Shown piece after piece: positions 36,129 to 44,760 of a stretch of DNA of 64,000 nt. The DNA comes from Amycolatopsis lexingtonensis (GTDB lineage: Bacteria > Actinomycetota > Actinomycetes > Mycobacteriales > Pseudonocardiaceae). The notes beneath the pieces were generated by a model. It worked only from the letters and a program-made list of their open reading frames with translations, was not told where the DNA came from and did not search any database. Positions within the stretch are counted from its first letter, which is position 1. Every line of letters begins with the position of its first letter. Where the stretch lies: contig NZ_JADBEG010000001.1 in assembly GCF_014873755.1 (NCBI RefSeq), positions 10,175,001-10,239,000 on the forward strand. Reading direction: 5' to 3'. The position numbers were made by a program, and so were the translations under genes.

Positions 36129-37997
36129 TCAGCCGATCGAGATCAGGTCGTAGACGGTAACCCCATCCACGGTGGATGCTTTGTAGTTTTCGGCCACCCA
36201 TTCGGCGATCTGCTGGGCCGCGTCCGAGCCGCTGCTGCCCTGCATCGTCATGCCTTCACCGAGGAAGTAGTGGATCCGGCCATCAGCCACGTACTGCTGG
36301 AACTGAGCCAGCGTCGGGTACGGGTCGGTCCCGTTGAACCCACCCACCGCCATCACCGGCGCTCCGCTGGCCAACTGGTACCCGGCGGCGGCGTTCGACA
36401 ACACCGTCGCCGCGGTCCACGTGTACTGGGACGCGTCCTTCTGCAGCAACGCCGTCAGTGAAGCGCCCGGCATGGTCGTGCTCAGCAGCGACCCCGGCCC
36501 GCCGCCACGACCGCCGCCGGCGAAGCCGCCTGGGCCGCGGCCGCCGAAGCCGGATGACGGGCCTGCCGACGGGATTGCGCCGCTGTGCGTCACCGACGCT
36601 GTGGCCAGGGTGTACGCGCCGGTGCCCGACAAAGTCACCACGAGGGCCAGGACGGCGACCGCGGTAGCCGCCCAGCGGGTCAAGTGGGCCGCGAAGAACA
36701 GGGCCGCCGCGGCCAGCAGGCCGCCCACCAGGATCGTCGGGGCCAGCCACGGCTGCCACGTCGAGCCCGACAGCACCAGGTACGCCGTCAGCGCCGTCAG
36801 AGCCACGCCGCCGCTCAACAGGCCCGAGGCCGCCGGGTTCGAACGCAGGCGCCACAGCTGGACCGCCGCCGTGCCGACGAGCGCCGCGATCGGCGGGGCC
36901 AGTGCCACCGTGTAGTACGGGTGGATGATGCCGCCCATGTAGCTGAACACCAGCGCCGTCACCACGAGCCAGCCGCCCCACAGGAGCAGCGCCGCGCGGG
37001 AGCGGTCCGTGCGCGGGGCGCGGCGGGTGAACCACAGACCCGCGCCCAGTGCCAGGAGCGCCGCCGGCAGCAGCCACGCGATGCCGCCCGCCATCTCGCT
37101 GCCGAAGAGCCTGGTCAGGCCGGTCGAACCCCAGCCGCGGCCCGCGCCGCCGCCTACGCTGCCGACCTCGTCGCCCGTGATGCGGCCGAAGCCGTTGTAG
37201 CCGAAGACCAGCTCCCACAACGAGTTCGTCTGGGAGCCGCCGATGAACGGGCGGTCCGCAGCCGGCCACAGGGCGACCACCAAGAGGTACCAGCCCGCGG
37301 CGGCCACCGTCGAGACGAACGCGCCCAGCAGGTGCAGCAGCCGCTTGCCGAGCGGCACCGGCGCCGCGATCAGGTAGGCCAGCGCGAACGCCGGGAGCAC
37401 GAGGAACGCCTGCAGCATCTTCGCCAGGAACCCGAACCCGACCGCCACGCCCGCCAGCGCGAGCCAGCGCGGGCTCGCCTTCTCGCCGGCGCGGACCACG
37501 CAGTACGCGGCCGCGACCAGGAGCAGCACCAGCAGCGCGTCCGGGTTGTTGAAGCGGAACATCAGCGCGGCGGCCGGGGTCAGGGCCAGCACGAGCCCGG
37601 CGACCAGGCCCGCGGCCGGGCCGGACGTCCGGCGGACCGTCGCGTACAGCAGCCACACCGAACCGACGCCCATCAGCGCCTGCGGCACCAGGACGCTCCA
37701 CGCGTTGACGCCGAACAGCCGCGCCGACAGGCCCATCACCCACAGCGCGGCCGGGGTCTTGTCGACCGTGATCGCGTTCGCCGCGTCGCTGGAGCCGAAG
37801 AACAGCGCCTTCCAGCTCTGCGAACCCGCCTGGGCGGCCGCCGAGTAGAAGGCGTTGGCCCAGCCCGACGCGCCGAGGCCCCACAGGTACAGCACCGCCG
37901 TGCCGAGCAGGAGGACGGCCAAAGCCGGGCGGTGCCAGGTGGGGCGTGCGGGAACAGAAGGGGTCACGACGGTTTCGCGTGACGCGAGTGCGGTCAT
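36129..37997 (-). CDS. ArnT-like membrane glycosyltransferase, copy 2
   Basis: A 622-residue paralogue of the gene at 27533-29377. It has the same twelve-helix plan, the catalytic loop YSAAAQAGSQSWKALFFGS followed by VDKTPAALW, and the C-terminal extracytoplasmic domain ending in STVDGVTVYDL (copy 1: TTVDGQTVYDL). It should glycosylate an unknown envelope acceptor from a polyprenyl-linked donor. The gene starts 4 bases after the histidine-kinase stop, so they are co-transcribed. A three-unit CACAG array sits 35 bases upstream, inside the kinase 3' end. Confidence 0.9.
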   Translation of the reverse strand: MTALASRETVVTPSVPARPTWHRPALAVLLLGTAVLYLWGLGASGWANAFYSAAAQAGSQSWKALFFGSSDAANAITVDKTPAALWVMGLSARLFGVNAWSVLVPQALMGVGSVWLLYATVRRTSGPAAGLVAGLVLALTPAAALMFRFNNPDALLVLLLVAAAYCVVRAGEKASPRWLALAGVAVGFGFLAKMLQAFLVLPAFALAYLIAAPVPLGKRLLHLLGAFVSTVAAAGWYLLVVALWPAADRPFIGGSQTNSLWELVFGYNGFGRITGDEVGSVGGGAGRGWGSTGLTRLFGSEMAGGIAWLLPAALLALGAGLWFTRRAPRTDRSRAALLLWGGWLVVTALVFSYMGGIIHPYYTVALAPPIAALVGTAAVQLWRLRSNPAASGLLSGGVALTALTAYLVLSGSTWQPWLAPTILVGGLLAAAALFFAAHLTRWAATAVAVLALVVTLSGTGAYTLATASVTHSGAIPSAGPSSGFGGRGPGGFAGGGRGGGPGSLLSTTMPGASLTALLQKDASQYTWTAATVLSNAAAGYQLASGAPVMAVGGFNGTDPYPTLAQFQQYVADGRIHYFLGEGMTMQGSSGSDAAQQIAEWVAENYKASTVDGVTVYDLISIG

Positions 37998-38001
37998 GGG
38001 A

Positions 38002-39537
38002 TCAGCTTCCGGTGCCGAGCTGGGGCCGGGTTGTGCCGATGCTGTGCGCTCGCTGTGCGGGCACGGCCACCGGCAGGCGCACCGCGAACTCGGTCCGTCC
38101 GGGACGGCTGTGCACCTCGATGGTGCCGTCGTGGGCGAGCACGACGGCGGCCGCGATCGCCATGCCGAGCCCGGTGCTGCCGGCGGTGCGGGAACGCGAC
38201 GAGTCGCCGCGCGCGAACCGTTCGAAGACCTCCGGGAGCAGGTCCGGGTCGATGCCGGGGCCGTCGTCGGTCACCGTGAGCACCGCGCTGCCGTCAGCCG
38301 AGCGGGCCAGCGTCGTCACCACCGTGGTGCCGGGCGGCGTGTGCGTGCGCGCGTTGGCCAGCAGGTTCGCCAGCACCTGGTGCAGGCGCTGGACGTCGCC
38401 GTGCACCAGGACCGGGTCCGGGGGCAGCTCCAGGAGCCAGCGGTGGCCGCGGCCGGCGACCTGGGCGTCGCCGACCGCGTCGGCGACCAGGCGGGTGAGA
38501 TCGACGTCGCGGACGTCGAGCGGGCGGCCCGCGTCGAGCCGGGCGAGCAGGAGGAGGTCCTCGACGAGCGCCGACATCCGGACGGCCTCGGACTGGATGC
38601 GGCCCATCGAATGGGCCACGTCGGGCGGCACCAGCGCGCTGCCGCGGGCGGCCAGCTCGGCGTACCCGCGGATCGCGGCCAGCGGCGTCCGCAGCTCGTG
38701 GCTGGCGTCCGCGACGAACTGCCGGGCGCGGATCTCGCTGCCGTGCCGGGCTTCGAGGGCCTGTGCGACGTGGCCGAGCATGAGGTTGAGCGCCGAGCCG
38801 ACCTGCCCCACCTCGGTGCGCGGGTCGGTGTCGGACTCCGGGACGCGGATGGACAGCGCCACCTGGCCGCGGTCGAGCGGCAGCTCGGTGACGCGCCCGG
38901 CGGTGGCCGCGACACGGTCGAGGGGGCGCAGCGTGCGGCGGACCGCGAACGCGCCGAGGAAGGCCGCGCCGAGGACGCCCGCGGCCGCGACGCCGAACAG
39001 GATCAGCCCGACGGTGACCAGCGTGGCGGTGACCGGCGCCAGCGGCAGGCCGGTGACGACGACTTCGCCGGTGCCGGTGACCGGCAGCGCCATCAGCCGG
39101 TACTCGCCGAGGTCGTCGAGGGACACCGTGTGCGGCTTGCCGTCGGCGGGCACCGAGAGCAGGACGGCCTGCTGGGCCGCCGTCAGCTGCAGGCGCTCGC
39201 CGTGCTCGGAGATGCTGTCGTCGTGGACGAGGCGCCGTCCGTCGAAGGTGCCGCTCACCGTGCCGACGTTCTGCCCGAGCGGGTGCTGACCCTGGTCGCC
39301 GGGCAGCGGGCCGGCGTCCGGCGGGCGGGCGTTGCTCGCGAAGACGAGGGAGCGGGTCGCCGCGGCGGACAGCTGCTGGTCGACCTGGCGGGTGAGGAAG
39401 AGGTTCAGCGCGAACTCGCTGACGACGCCGACGATCAGGCACACCACGGTGAGCAGCACGACCATCGACCCGGTCAGCTTCGCGCGCAGCGAAAGCCGCC
39501 CCCGGCGGGGGCGTGACGAGACGGTTCGCGCGGCCAT
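38002..39537 (-). CDS. Sensor histidine kinase without an adjacent response regulator
   Basis: A 511-residue membrane kinase. Two membrane helices (about 22-45 and 172-200) flank an extracytoplasmic domain of about 125 residues, followed by HAMP, HisKA (phospho-His in FVADASHELRTPLAAIRGYAEL, about 272) and HATPase (NLLANARTHTPPG, DDGPGI, STGLGMAI). Kinases of this type normally follow an OmpR-class regulator gene, but upstream here is a divergent membrane-protein gene, so the partner is elsewhere. It is co-transcribed with the ArnT-like gene. Four TGTG units at 11-bp spacing lie in its promoter. Confidence 0.93.
   Translation of the reverse strand: MAARTVSSRPRRGRLSLRAKLTGSMVVLLTVVCLIVGVVSEFALNLFLTRQVDQQLSAAATRSLVFASNARPPDAGPLPGDQGQHPLGQNVGTVSGTFDGRRLVHDDSISEHGERLQLTAAQQAVLLSVPADGKPHTVSLDDLGEYRLMALPVTGTGEVVVTGLPLAPVTATLVTVGLILFGVAAAGVLGAAFLGAFAVRRTLRPLDRVAATAGRVTELPLDRGQVALSIRVPESDTDPRTEVGQVGSALNLMLGHVAQALEARHGSEIRARQFVADASHELRTPLAAIRGYAELAARGSALVPPDVAHSMGRIQSEAVRMSALVEDLLLLARLDAGRPLDVRDVDLTRLVADAVGDAQVAGRGHRWLLELPPDPVLVHGDVQRLHQVLANLLANARTHTPPGTTVVTTLARSADGSAVLTVTDDGPGIDPDLLPEVFERFARGDSSRSRTAGSTGLGMAIAAAVVLAHDGTIEVHSRPGRTEFAVRLPVAVPAQRAHSIGTTRPQLGTGS
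38032..38064 (-). promoter_or_regulatory. 11-bp phased CACAG direct repeats, site B
   Basis: Plus-strand TGTG at 38032, 38043 and 38054 gives minus-strand units CACAGCGAGCG, CACAGCATCGG and CACAACCCGGC, each 11 bases. The array lies within the histidine-kinase coding end, and its nearest unit is 35 bases from the ArnT-like start, the same distance as at site A. It may drive extra ArnT transcription within the operon. Confidence 0.6.
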
Positions 39538-39560
39538 GGGTTCAGCGTCCGGCCGGGCCG

Positions 39561-39604
39561 TGTGTGCGGGTTGTGTGCTGCCTGTGAGGCGGCTGTGCGG
39601 TGGA
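39561..39604 (-). promoter_or_regulatory. 11-bp phased CACAG direct repeats, site C
   Basis: Plus-strand TGTG at 39561, 39572, 39583 and 39594 forms four contiguous 11-base units directed at the histidine-kinase start at 39537. Minus-strand units include CACAGCCGCCT and CACAGGCAGCA. The second unit is 35 bases from the start, repeating the spacing of sites A and B. Confidence 0.7.
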
Positions 39605-39625
39605 TGGCGCCCGATCCCCGCCGGT

Positions 39626-39669
39626 CACAGGAACGGCTGACGGCGGGCACAGTCCGCGCACAGCGACGG
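39626..39669 (+). promoter_or_regulatory. 11-bp phased CACAG direct repeats, site D
   Basis: CACAG occurs at 39626, 39648 and 39659, spaced 22 and 11 bases, with a degenerate CTGAC at the missing position 39637. The units face the plus-strand gene at 39716 and mirror site C across a 22-base gap. Together sites C and D make a symmetric eight-unit array between the divergent genes. Confidence 0.65.
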
Positions 39670-39715
39670 GCTCCACCGTGGATCGCACCGAAGGATCTCG
39701 TTAAGGAGCACCACC

Positions 39716-40270
39716 ATGACCACACCGCAGGCACCGTCCACACCGGACCAGACGTGGGGCGCGGCGCCCGCACCGGGCACGCCGCCGCGGGCGAGCTGGT
39801 CCCCGGGCAAGAAGATCGCGGCGGGCGCCGTCGCGGCCGTGATCGTGGCCGGCGGGGGCGCGGCGGTCTGGGCCGCTTCGTCGTCGGCGTCGACCGACAC
39901 GGCCACGGGTCCCGGCGGGATGAACGGCGGCCCCGGGAGCATGATGGGCGGCCCGGGCGGTGGCTTGGGGTCGGCGTTGCACGGGGAGTACGTGTCCTCC
40001 GACGGGAACGGCGGCTACGTCACGAAGATCATGCAGACGGGCGAGGTGACGGAGCTGAGCGCGACGTCGCTGACGGCGAAGAGCGACGACGGCTTCTCGA
40101 AGACGTACACGATCACGTCGGCGCAGGCGACGGGCCTGGCGACCGGGGACACGATCACGGTGGTGGCGACGGAGTCGGGCGACACGGCCACGGCGACGTC
40201 GGTGACGGAAGGCCAGACGGGCGCCCAGCCGGGCGGCGGCCAGGGAACCCCGCCCACCCAAACCGGCTGA
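39716..40270 (+). CDS. Membrane-anchored DUF5666-like protein
   Basis: A 184-residue protein with a short cytoplasmic proline-rich start, one membrane helix (about 32-55; KIAAGAVAAVIVAGGGAAVWA), a Gly/Met-rich linker and an extracytoplasmic beta domain (about 105-165; GEVTELSATSLTAKSDDGF) resembling DUF5666. ATG follows TTAAGGAG. It is divergent from the histidine kinase and shares its CACAG array, so it is probably controlled by the same signal; it might be the sensed or responding envelope component, which is inference. Confidence 0.75.
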   Translation: MTTPQAPSTPDQTWGAAPAPGTPPRASWSPGKKIAAGAVAAVIVAGGGAAVWAASSSASTDTATGPGGMNGGPGSMMGGPGGGLGSALHGEYVSSDGNGGYVTKIMQTGEVTELSATSLTAKSDDGFSKTYTITSAQATGLATGDTITVVATESGDTATATSVTEGQTGAQPGGGQGTPPTQTG

Positions 40271-40291
40271 CGGCGTGGCGGCCCCCGGAGG

Positions 40292-42373
40292 TCAGCGGCG
40301 GTCGTAGTCGACCGCGACCTCCGGGGTCGTCGCCCGGGCCCGGCACGTCAGGATCCGGCCCGCCGCCGCGTCGTCCTCCGTCAGCGCGTAGCGGACGTCC
40401 ATGTCGACCTGCCCGTGCAGGAGCGTCGCCTGGCACGTGCCGCACGCGCCGCCCTGGCAGGAGTACGGGACCTCGAAGCCCACGCGCAGGGCCGCGTCCA
40501 GGATCGTTTCGCCCGCGGCGGCCGGGACGGACGTCGTCGTGCCGCCCAGGGTCACCGCCACCGTGGCCGCCGGCCCCGCTGGGTCGCGCAGCGGTGCCGC
40601 GCCGCGGAACAGTTCGAAGTGGACGCTCTCCTCCGGGACGTCCGCGTCCGCCAGCGTGCGGCGGGCCATGTCCGTGAGGCCGCGCGGCCCGCACAGGAAC
40701 CACTCGTCGACCTTCGCCGGGTGGAGGCGGTTCTGCAGGAGGGCGCGCAGCCGGGTGCCGTCGAGGCGGCCGCGCTGGTAGCGCTCGTGGGAAATGGCCA
40801 GCGCCTCGCCGACCACGTCGAACTGGCGGGGCCGGTGCGCGTGCAGGTCCGGGTCGCGCTCGTCGGTGCGGTAGTGCACGACGTGCAGGCGGCCGCCGAA
40901 ACCCTCGGCCAGCGCGGTCAGCTCCTTGGCGAACAGCGTCGTCGCACCCGAGGTGTTCACGTACAGCAGCGTCGCCCTGCTGTGCGGCTCCGCCGACAGC
41001 GTGCTGACCAGGATCGACAGCACCGGCGTGATCCCGCTGCCCGCGGCCAGCGCCACGTAGTGCGCGGTCCGCGCCGGGTCCGGGGTGTGCGTGAACCCGC
41101 CCGACGGCGGCAGGACGTCGAGGAAGTCGCCCTCCGCCAGCGCCGTCGTCGCGTGGCTCGAGAACGCGCCGCCCGGGCGGCGCTTCACCGCGATGCGCAG
41201 CTCCCCGGACTCCGCCGGCGCGCAGATCGAGTACGTCCGCCGCACCGGCTGCCCGTCGAGCACCGCGCGGACCGCCACGTGCTGGCCGGGGGTGAACCGG
41301 AACTCCTCCTTGAGCTGTGGCGGGACGTAGAACGTGATCGCGACGGCGTCCGCGGTCAGCGGCCGGATCTCGCGCACCCGCAGCCGGTGGAAGCGGCTCG
41401 GCCCGAGCGCCGGGGGTGCCGGGGCCGGTTCGCCGCCGAGGTCGCACGTCAGCCGCCGCCACGCGCGGTACTCCGCCGCGGTCAGCTCGCGGCCCCACGC
41501 CGTGGTGATCGGGACGTCGCGGGCCAGGTACGCGTCCCGGTTGTCCTTCCACGCCCGCAGGTAGCGGTAGAACGGCACGGCGGGATGAAGATGGTGGACC
41601 AGGTGGTAGTTCTGGTACAGCATCATCGGCGTCATCAGCCACTCCAGCCCCACCCGCACCCGCGTGGTGCCGAACTTGTCGCGGGGCTTCGCGGCGGGCA
41701 GCCCATGGTGCGGCAGCCAGTCGAACCACCACGCCAGCACGGCCAGCCCGAGCCGCTGCGGCAGCACATAGCCCAGCAGCAGCTCGACGCCATAGCCGTC
41801 GGCGATCAGCGTCGCGGCCGCGGCGAACGCCAGCGACAGCACGACGATCGTCTCCGCGCGCTCCTGCGGCGGGCGGGTCCGGACGCGGGCGGTGTAGAAC
41901 CGCGCGTACCAGAAGTCGATGGTCAGCCACCGGAACGGCAGCGACCACCATGCACCCTGGGACGTCCACGCGTCCGGGTCGGTGCGCGAGTCCGCGTTGG
42001 TGTTGCGGTGGTGTTCGCTGTGGATGAACCGCAGCAGCGGGAACGACGAGTAGGCGGCGACGAACGGCATCGCGAGCCGGCCGAGCACCTCGTTGACCCA
42101 CGTCAGCTTCCCGGCCGCGTGGTGCGCCGACTCGTGCACCACGGTGAACATCGTGAAGGTGACGACCGCGTGCAGCGGCACGGTGACCACCGGCGGCGCG
42201 ATCCCGCCCAGCAGCAGCCAGGTCGCGGTGATCCACAGCGTGACGCCGCCGGCGAACAGCAGGAGCGTCGGCACCGACGCGCGGGGGAGCGGGATGCGGG
42301 GCGAACGCACCGCGCGGGACGGCACCGGCGACGACGTCCCGGTGCCGCGCGGCGGGGTCTCGACGACGGGCAT
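40292..42373 (-). CDS. Fatty-acid-desaturase / ferredoxin reductase / [2Fe-2S] ferredoxin fusion
   Basis: A 693-residue protein. Residues about 35-320 form a membrane desaturase/hydroxylase with His boxes H80ESAHH, H118SEHH and YHLVHHLHP. Residues about 325-580 are an FAD/NAD(P) reductase (RRTYSICAP, GSGITPVLSI, FLCGPRGL). The last roughly 90 residues are a plant-type ferredoxin with CQGGACGTC and a fourth Cys in ILTCRA. Electrons can thus flow from NAD(P)H to the di-iron site within one chain. In mycobacteria the equivalent desaturase and reductase are separate proteins. It is divergent from a TetR gene. Substrate is uncertain; lipids or carotenoids are possible. Confidence 0.9.
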   Translation of the reverse strand: MPVVETPPRGTGTSSPVPSRAVRSPRIPLPRASVPTLLLFAGGVTLWITATWLLLGGIAPPVVTVPLHAVVTFTMFTVVHESAHHAAGKLTWVNEVLGRLAMPFVAAYSSFPLLRFIHSEHHRNTNADSRTDPDAWTSQGAWWSLPFRWLTIDFWYARFYTARVRTRPPQERAETIVVLSLAFAAAATLIADGYGVELLLGYVLPQRLGLAVLAWWFDWLPHHGLPAAKPRDKFGTTRVRVGLEWLMTPMMLYQNYHLVHHLHPAVPFYRYLRAWKDNRDAYLARDVPITTAWGRELTAAEYRAWRRLTCDLGGEPAPAPPALGPSRFHRLRVREIRPLTADAVAITFYVPPQLKEEFRFTPGQHVAVRAVLDGQPVRRTYSICAPAESGELRIAVKRRPGGAFSSHATTALAEGDFLDVLPPSGGFTHTPDPARTAHYVALAAGSGITPVLSILVSTLSAEPHSRATLLYVNTSGATTLFAKELTALAEGFGGRLHVVHYRTDERDPDLHAHRPRQFDVVGEALAISHERYQRGRLDGTRLRALLQNRLHPAKVDEWFLCGPRGLTDMARRTLADADVPEESVHFELFRGAAPLRDPAGPAATVAVTLGGTTTSVPAAAGETILDAALRVGFEVPYSCQGGACGTCQATLLHGQVDMDVRYALTEDDAAAGRILTCRARATTPEVAVDYDRR

Positions 42374-42444
42374 CGAACGGTCTCCTCGGTCGAGAAGCTC
42401 CTGGCGAGGCGGGAGTCACCGTAGACAACCCGGCGTGGTTTGTA

Positions 42445-42490
42445 AACGTTCTGGCAGGCTTCGAAAAAAGGGGCCCGCCAGCGGAACGTT
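42445..42490. promoter_or_regulatory. Paired AACGTT elements between desaturase and TetR genes
   Basis: GTAAACGTTC (42443-42452) and GGAACGTTAG (42483-42492) each contain the palindrome AACGTT, 40 bp apart, and the flanks TGGCAGGC / GCCCGCCA are also inverted. The whole forms an imperfect large inverted repeat across the divergent promoters and is the likely TetR operator. Confidence 0.5.
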
Positions 42491-42511
42491 AGCGGTGGGT
42501 AAGCTCGCCTT

Positions 42512-43102
42512 GTGAAGGCCGTCACCCACCCCGCCCCGGCGCGCACCCGGGAACGGCTGCTGGCCGCGGCGGCGGACGTCATCGCCGCGGACGGCTGGGC
42601 CGCGCTGACGATGGGCAAGCTGGCCGCGCGGGTCGGGGTCAGCAGGCAGACCGTCTACAACGAACTCGGCTCCAAGGCCGAGCTCGCCGAGGCGCTGATG
42701 CTCGCCGAGACCGACCGCTTCGCCGCGCGCGTCACCGCCGACGTCGCCGCGCACCCGGACGACCCGGTCGAGGGCGTCACCGCGGCCTTCCGGCACACCC
42801 TCGAAGCCGCCCGCGCCAACCCGCTGGTCCAGATCGCGCTCGGCGGCGTGCCGGGCGGCCGCGACGACTTCCTCCCGTTGCTCACCTCCCAGCCGGAAGC
42901 GGTGCTCGGCCGGGCCGTCGACGCCGTGGCCGCGTTGTTCGCGAACGCCTACCCCCAGGTCCGGCTGACCCCGTCGGAGTGGGCGGTGGCGGTCGAAGCG
43001 TTCGTCCGGTTGCTGCTGTCCCACCTGGTGCAGCCCAGCGGCTCGGCCGAGCACGCGAGCGGCCAGATGCGCTGGGTGATCGGCCGGATGCTCGGGTCCT
43101 GA
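42512..43102 (+). CDS. TetR-family regulator next to the desaturase fusion
   Basis: A 196-residue protein with an N-terminal HTH (TRERLLAAAADVIAADGWAALTMGKLAARVGVSRQTVYNE, about 10-50) and an all-helical C-terminal ligand domain. It starts with GTG at 42512. Position and paired AACGTT elements suggest it represses the divergent desaturase fusion in response to a lipid-like ligand, an inference from arrangement. Confidence 0.9.
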   Translation: MKAVTHPAPARTRERLLAAAADVIAADGWAALTMGKLAARVGVSRQTVYNELGSKAELAEALMLAETDRFAARVTADVAAHPDDPVEGVTAAFRHTLEAARANPLVQIALGGVPGGRDDFLPLLTSQPEAVLGRAVDAVAALFANAYPQVRLTPSEWAVAVEAFVRLLLSHLVQPSGSAEHASGQMRWVIGRMLGS

Positions 43103-43230
43103 CGCCGCAGGTGGCCCCCGGCCCGGCGGCGCGGGCCACTGGCCTAGACTCGGACGTCCCGGTCTGCAGGTGACCGGGGCCATTTCCGCAGGATTGTCCT
43201 ACACAATCGTTACCGCTCGAGGAGAAGACC

Positions 43231-44622
43231 TTGAAGAGCACCGTCGAGCAGCTGAGCCCGACGCGAGTCAAGATCAATGTCGAGGTGCCGTTCGACGAGC
43301 TCAAGCCGAACTTCGACCGCGCCTACCGCAAGATCGCCCAGCAGGTGCGCATCCCGGGCTTCCGGCCCGGCAAGGCGCCCGCTCGCGTCCTGGAAAGCCG
43401 GATCGGGCGCGGCCCGGTGCTCGACGAGGTCGTCAACGAGGCCATCCCGGCCAAGTACATCGAGGCCGTCCGCGAGAACGAGGTCCGCACGCTCGGCAAC
43501 CCCGAGTTCGACGTGACCAAGCTCGAGGACCGCGACGTCCTGGAGTTCACGGCCGAGGTCGACGTGCGCCCGGAGATCGAGCTGCCCGACCTCGAAGGCT
43601 TCGCGGTCACCGTCGACGACGTCGAGCTGACCGACGCCGAGGTCGACGAGCAGCTCGACGAGCTGCGCGCCCGCTTCGGCACGCTGACCGGCGTCGAGCG
43701 CCCGGCCGAGACCGGCGACTTCGTCTCGATCGATCTGTCCGCGACCGTCGACGGCGAGGCCGTCGAGGAGGCGAGCACCACCGGGCTGTCCTACGAGATC
43801 GGCTCCGGCCAGCTCGTCGACGGCATCGACGAGGCCATCGTGGGCGCGACCGCCGGCGAGACCAAGACGTTCACCACCCAGCTCGTCGCCGGGGAGCACG
43901 CCGGCAAGGACGCCGAGGTGACCGTGACCGTCCAGTCGGTCAAGCAGCGCGAGCTGCCCGAGGCCGACGACGAGTTCGCCCAGATGGCGAGCGAGTTCGA
44001 CACGATCGAGGAGCTCAAGGGCGACCTCCGCGAGCGCCTGGGCCGCGTCAAGAAGATGCAGCAGGGCGTCCAGGCCCGCGACAAGGTGCTCGACGAGCTC
44101 CTGGAGCGCACCGAGGTGCCGATCCCGGAGAAGGTCCTCGACGCCGAGATCGAGAACCGCAAGCACGACGCGATCCACCCGTTCGACCACGACGAGGCCC
44201 AGTTCGCCAAGGCCCTCGAGGCCGAAGGCCGCACCCTCGAAGAGTTCGACAGCGAGACCCGCACCGAGTCGGAGAAGGCCGTCCGCACGCAGCTGCTTCT
44301 GGACACCATCGCCGACAAGGAAGAGGTTTCGGTCAACGACGGCGAGCTCACCGAGCGGATCATCTACCAGGCCCAGCGCTTCGGCATCAGCCCGGACGAG
44401 TACGTCCAGCGCGCCCAGCAGTCGGGCCAGCTGACCGCGATCTACGCCGACGTCCGCCGCGGCAAGGCCCTCGCCTCGGTGGTCCGCAAGGCCGCCGTGA
44501 CCGATGGCTCCGGCGCCGCGGTCGACCTCTCGGAGCTGTTCGGCTCGGACGAGCCCGCCGCCGACGAGGCAACCCAGGAGACGCAGGTCACCGACGAAAC
44601 GGCGAAGACTCCGGCGGAGTGA
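43231..44622 (+). CDS. tig: Trigger factor, ribosome-associated peptidyl-prolyl isomerase chaperone
   Basis: A 463-residue chaperone that docks at the ribosome exit tunnel. Its ribosome-binding domain (about 1-115) carries the signature [13 protein letters not shown], followed by an FKBP-type PPIase domain (about 155-240; [17 protein letters not shown]) and a helical substrate arm. The acidic C-terminal tail ([17 protein letters not shown]) is typical of actinobacteria. It starts with TTG at 43231 after GAGGAGAAG; a TAGACT at 43144 may be the -10. It precedes the clp genes, the conserved actinobacterial order. Confidence 0.97.
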   Translation: MKSTVEQLSPTRVKINVEVPFDELKPNFDRAYRKIAQQVRIPGFRPGKAPARVLESRIGRGPVLDEVVNEAIPAKYIEAVRENEVRTLGNPEFDVTKLEDRDVLEFTAEVDVRPEIELPDLEGFAVTVDDVELTDAEVDEQLDELRARFGTLTGVERPAETGDFVSIDLSATVDGEAVEEASTTGLSYEIGSGQLVDGIDEAIVGATAGETKTFTTQLVAGEHAGKDAEVTVTVQSVKQRELPEADDEFAQMASEFDTIEELKGDLRERLGRVKKMQQGVQARDKVLDELLERTEVPIPEKVLDAEIENRKHDAIHPFDHDEAQFAKALEAEGRTLEEFDSETRTESEKAVRTQLLLDTIADKEEVSVNDGELTERIIYQAQRFGISPDEYVQRAQQSGQLTAIYADVRRGKALASVVRKAAVTDGSGAAVDLSELFGSDEPAADEATQETQVTDETAKTPAE

Positions 44623-44631
44623 AGCTGTGAG

Positions 44632-44673
44632 CGAACTTGGGCGGTGTCAGGCATTCTGCACCGCCCAAGTTCG
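44632..44673 (+). terminator. 15-bp perfect hairpin between tig and clpP1
   Basis: Arms 44632-44646 and 44659-44673 are perfectly complementary around a 12-base loop, starting 10 bases after the tig stop. Only a weak T-run follows. It should separate tig from clpP1P2, whose own promoter could be the GGATACAAG region at 44681-44689. Confidence 0.8.
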
Positions 44674-44760
44674 TTAGGGTCGGATACAAGATCTCAAGCA
44701 TCTGAAACGACAGCGGTGGCCGTCAGCACCGGGCCACCGCCGGCGAAAAGGCAGGCAGAC

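Noticed and set aside
39561..39669. Reading the repeat array as a classical PHO box (GTTCACC repeats).
   Set aside because: The 11-bp period fits, but the core is CACAG, not GTTCACC, so PhoP is not the supported regulator.
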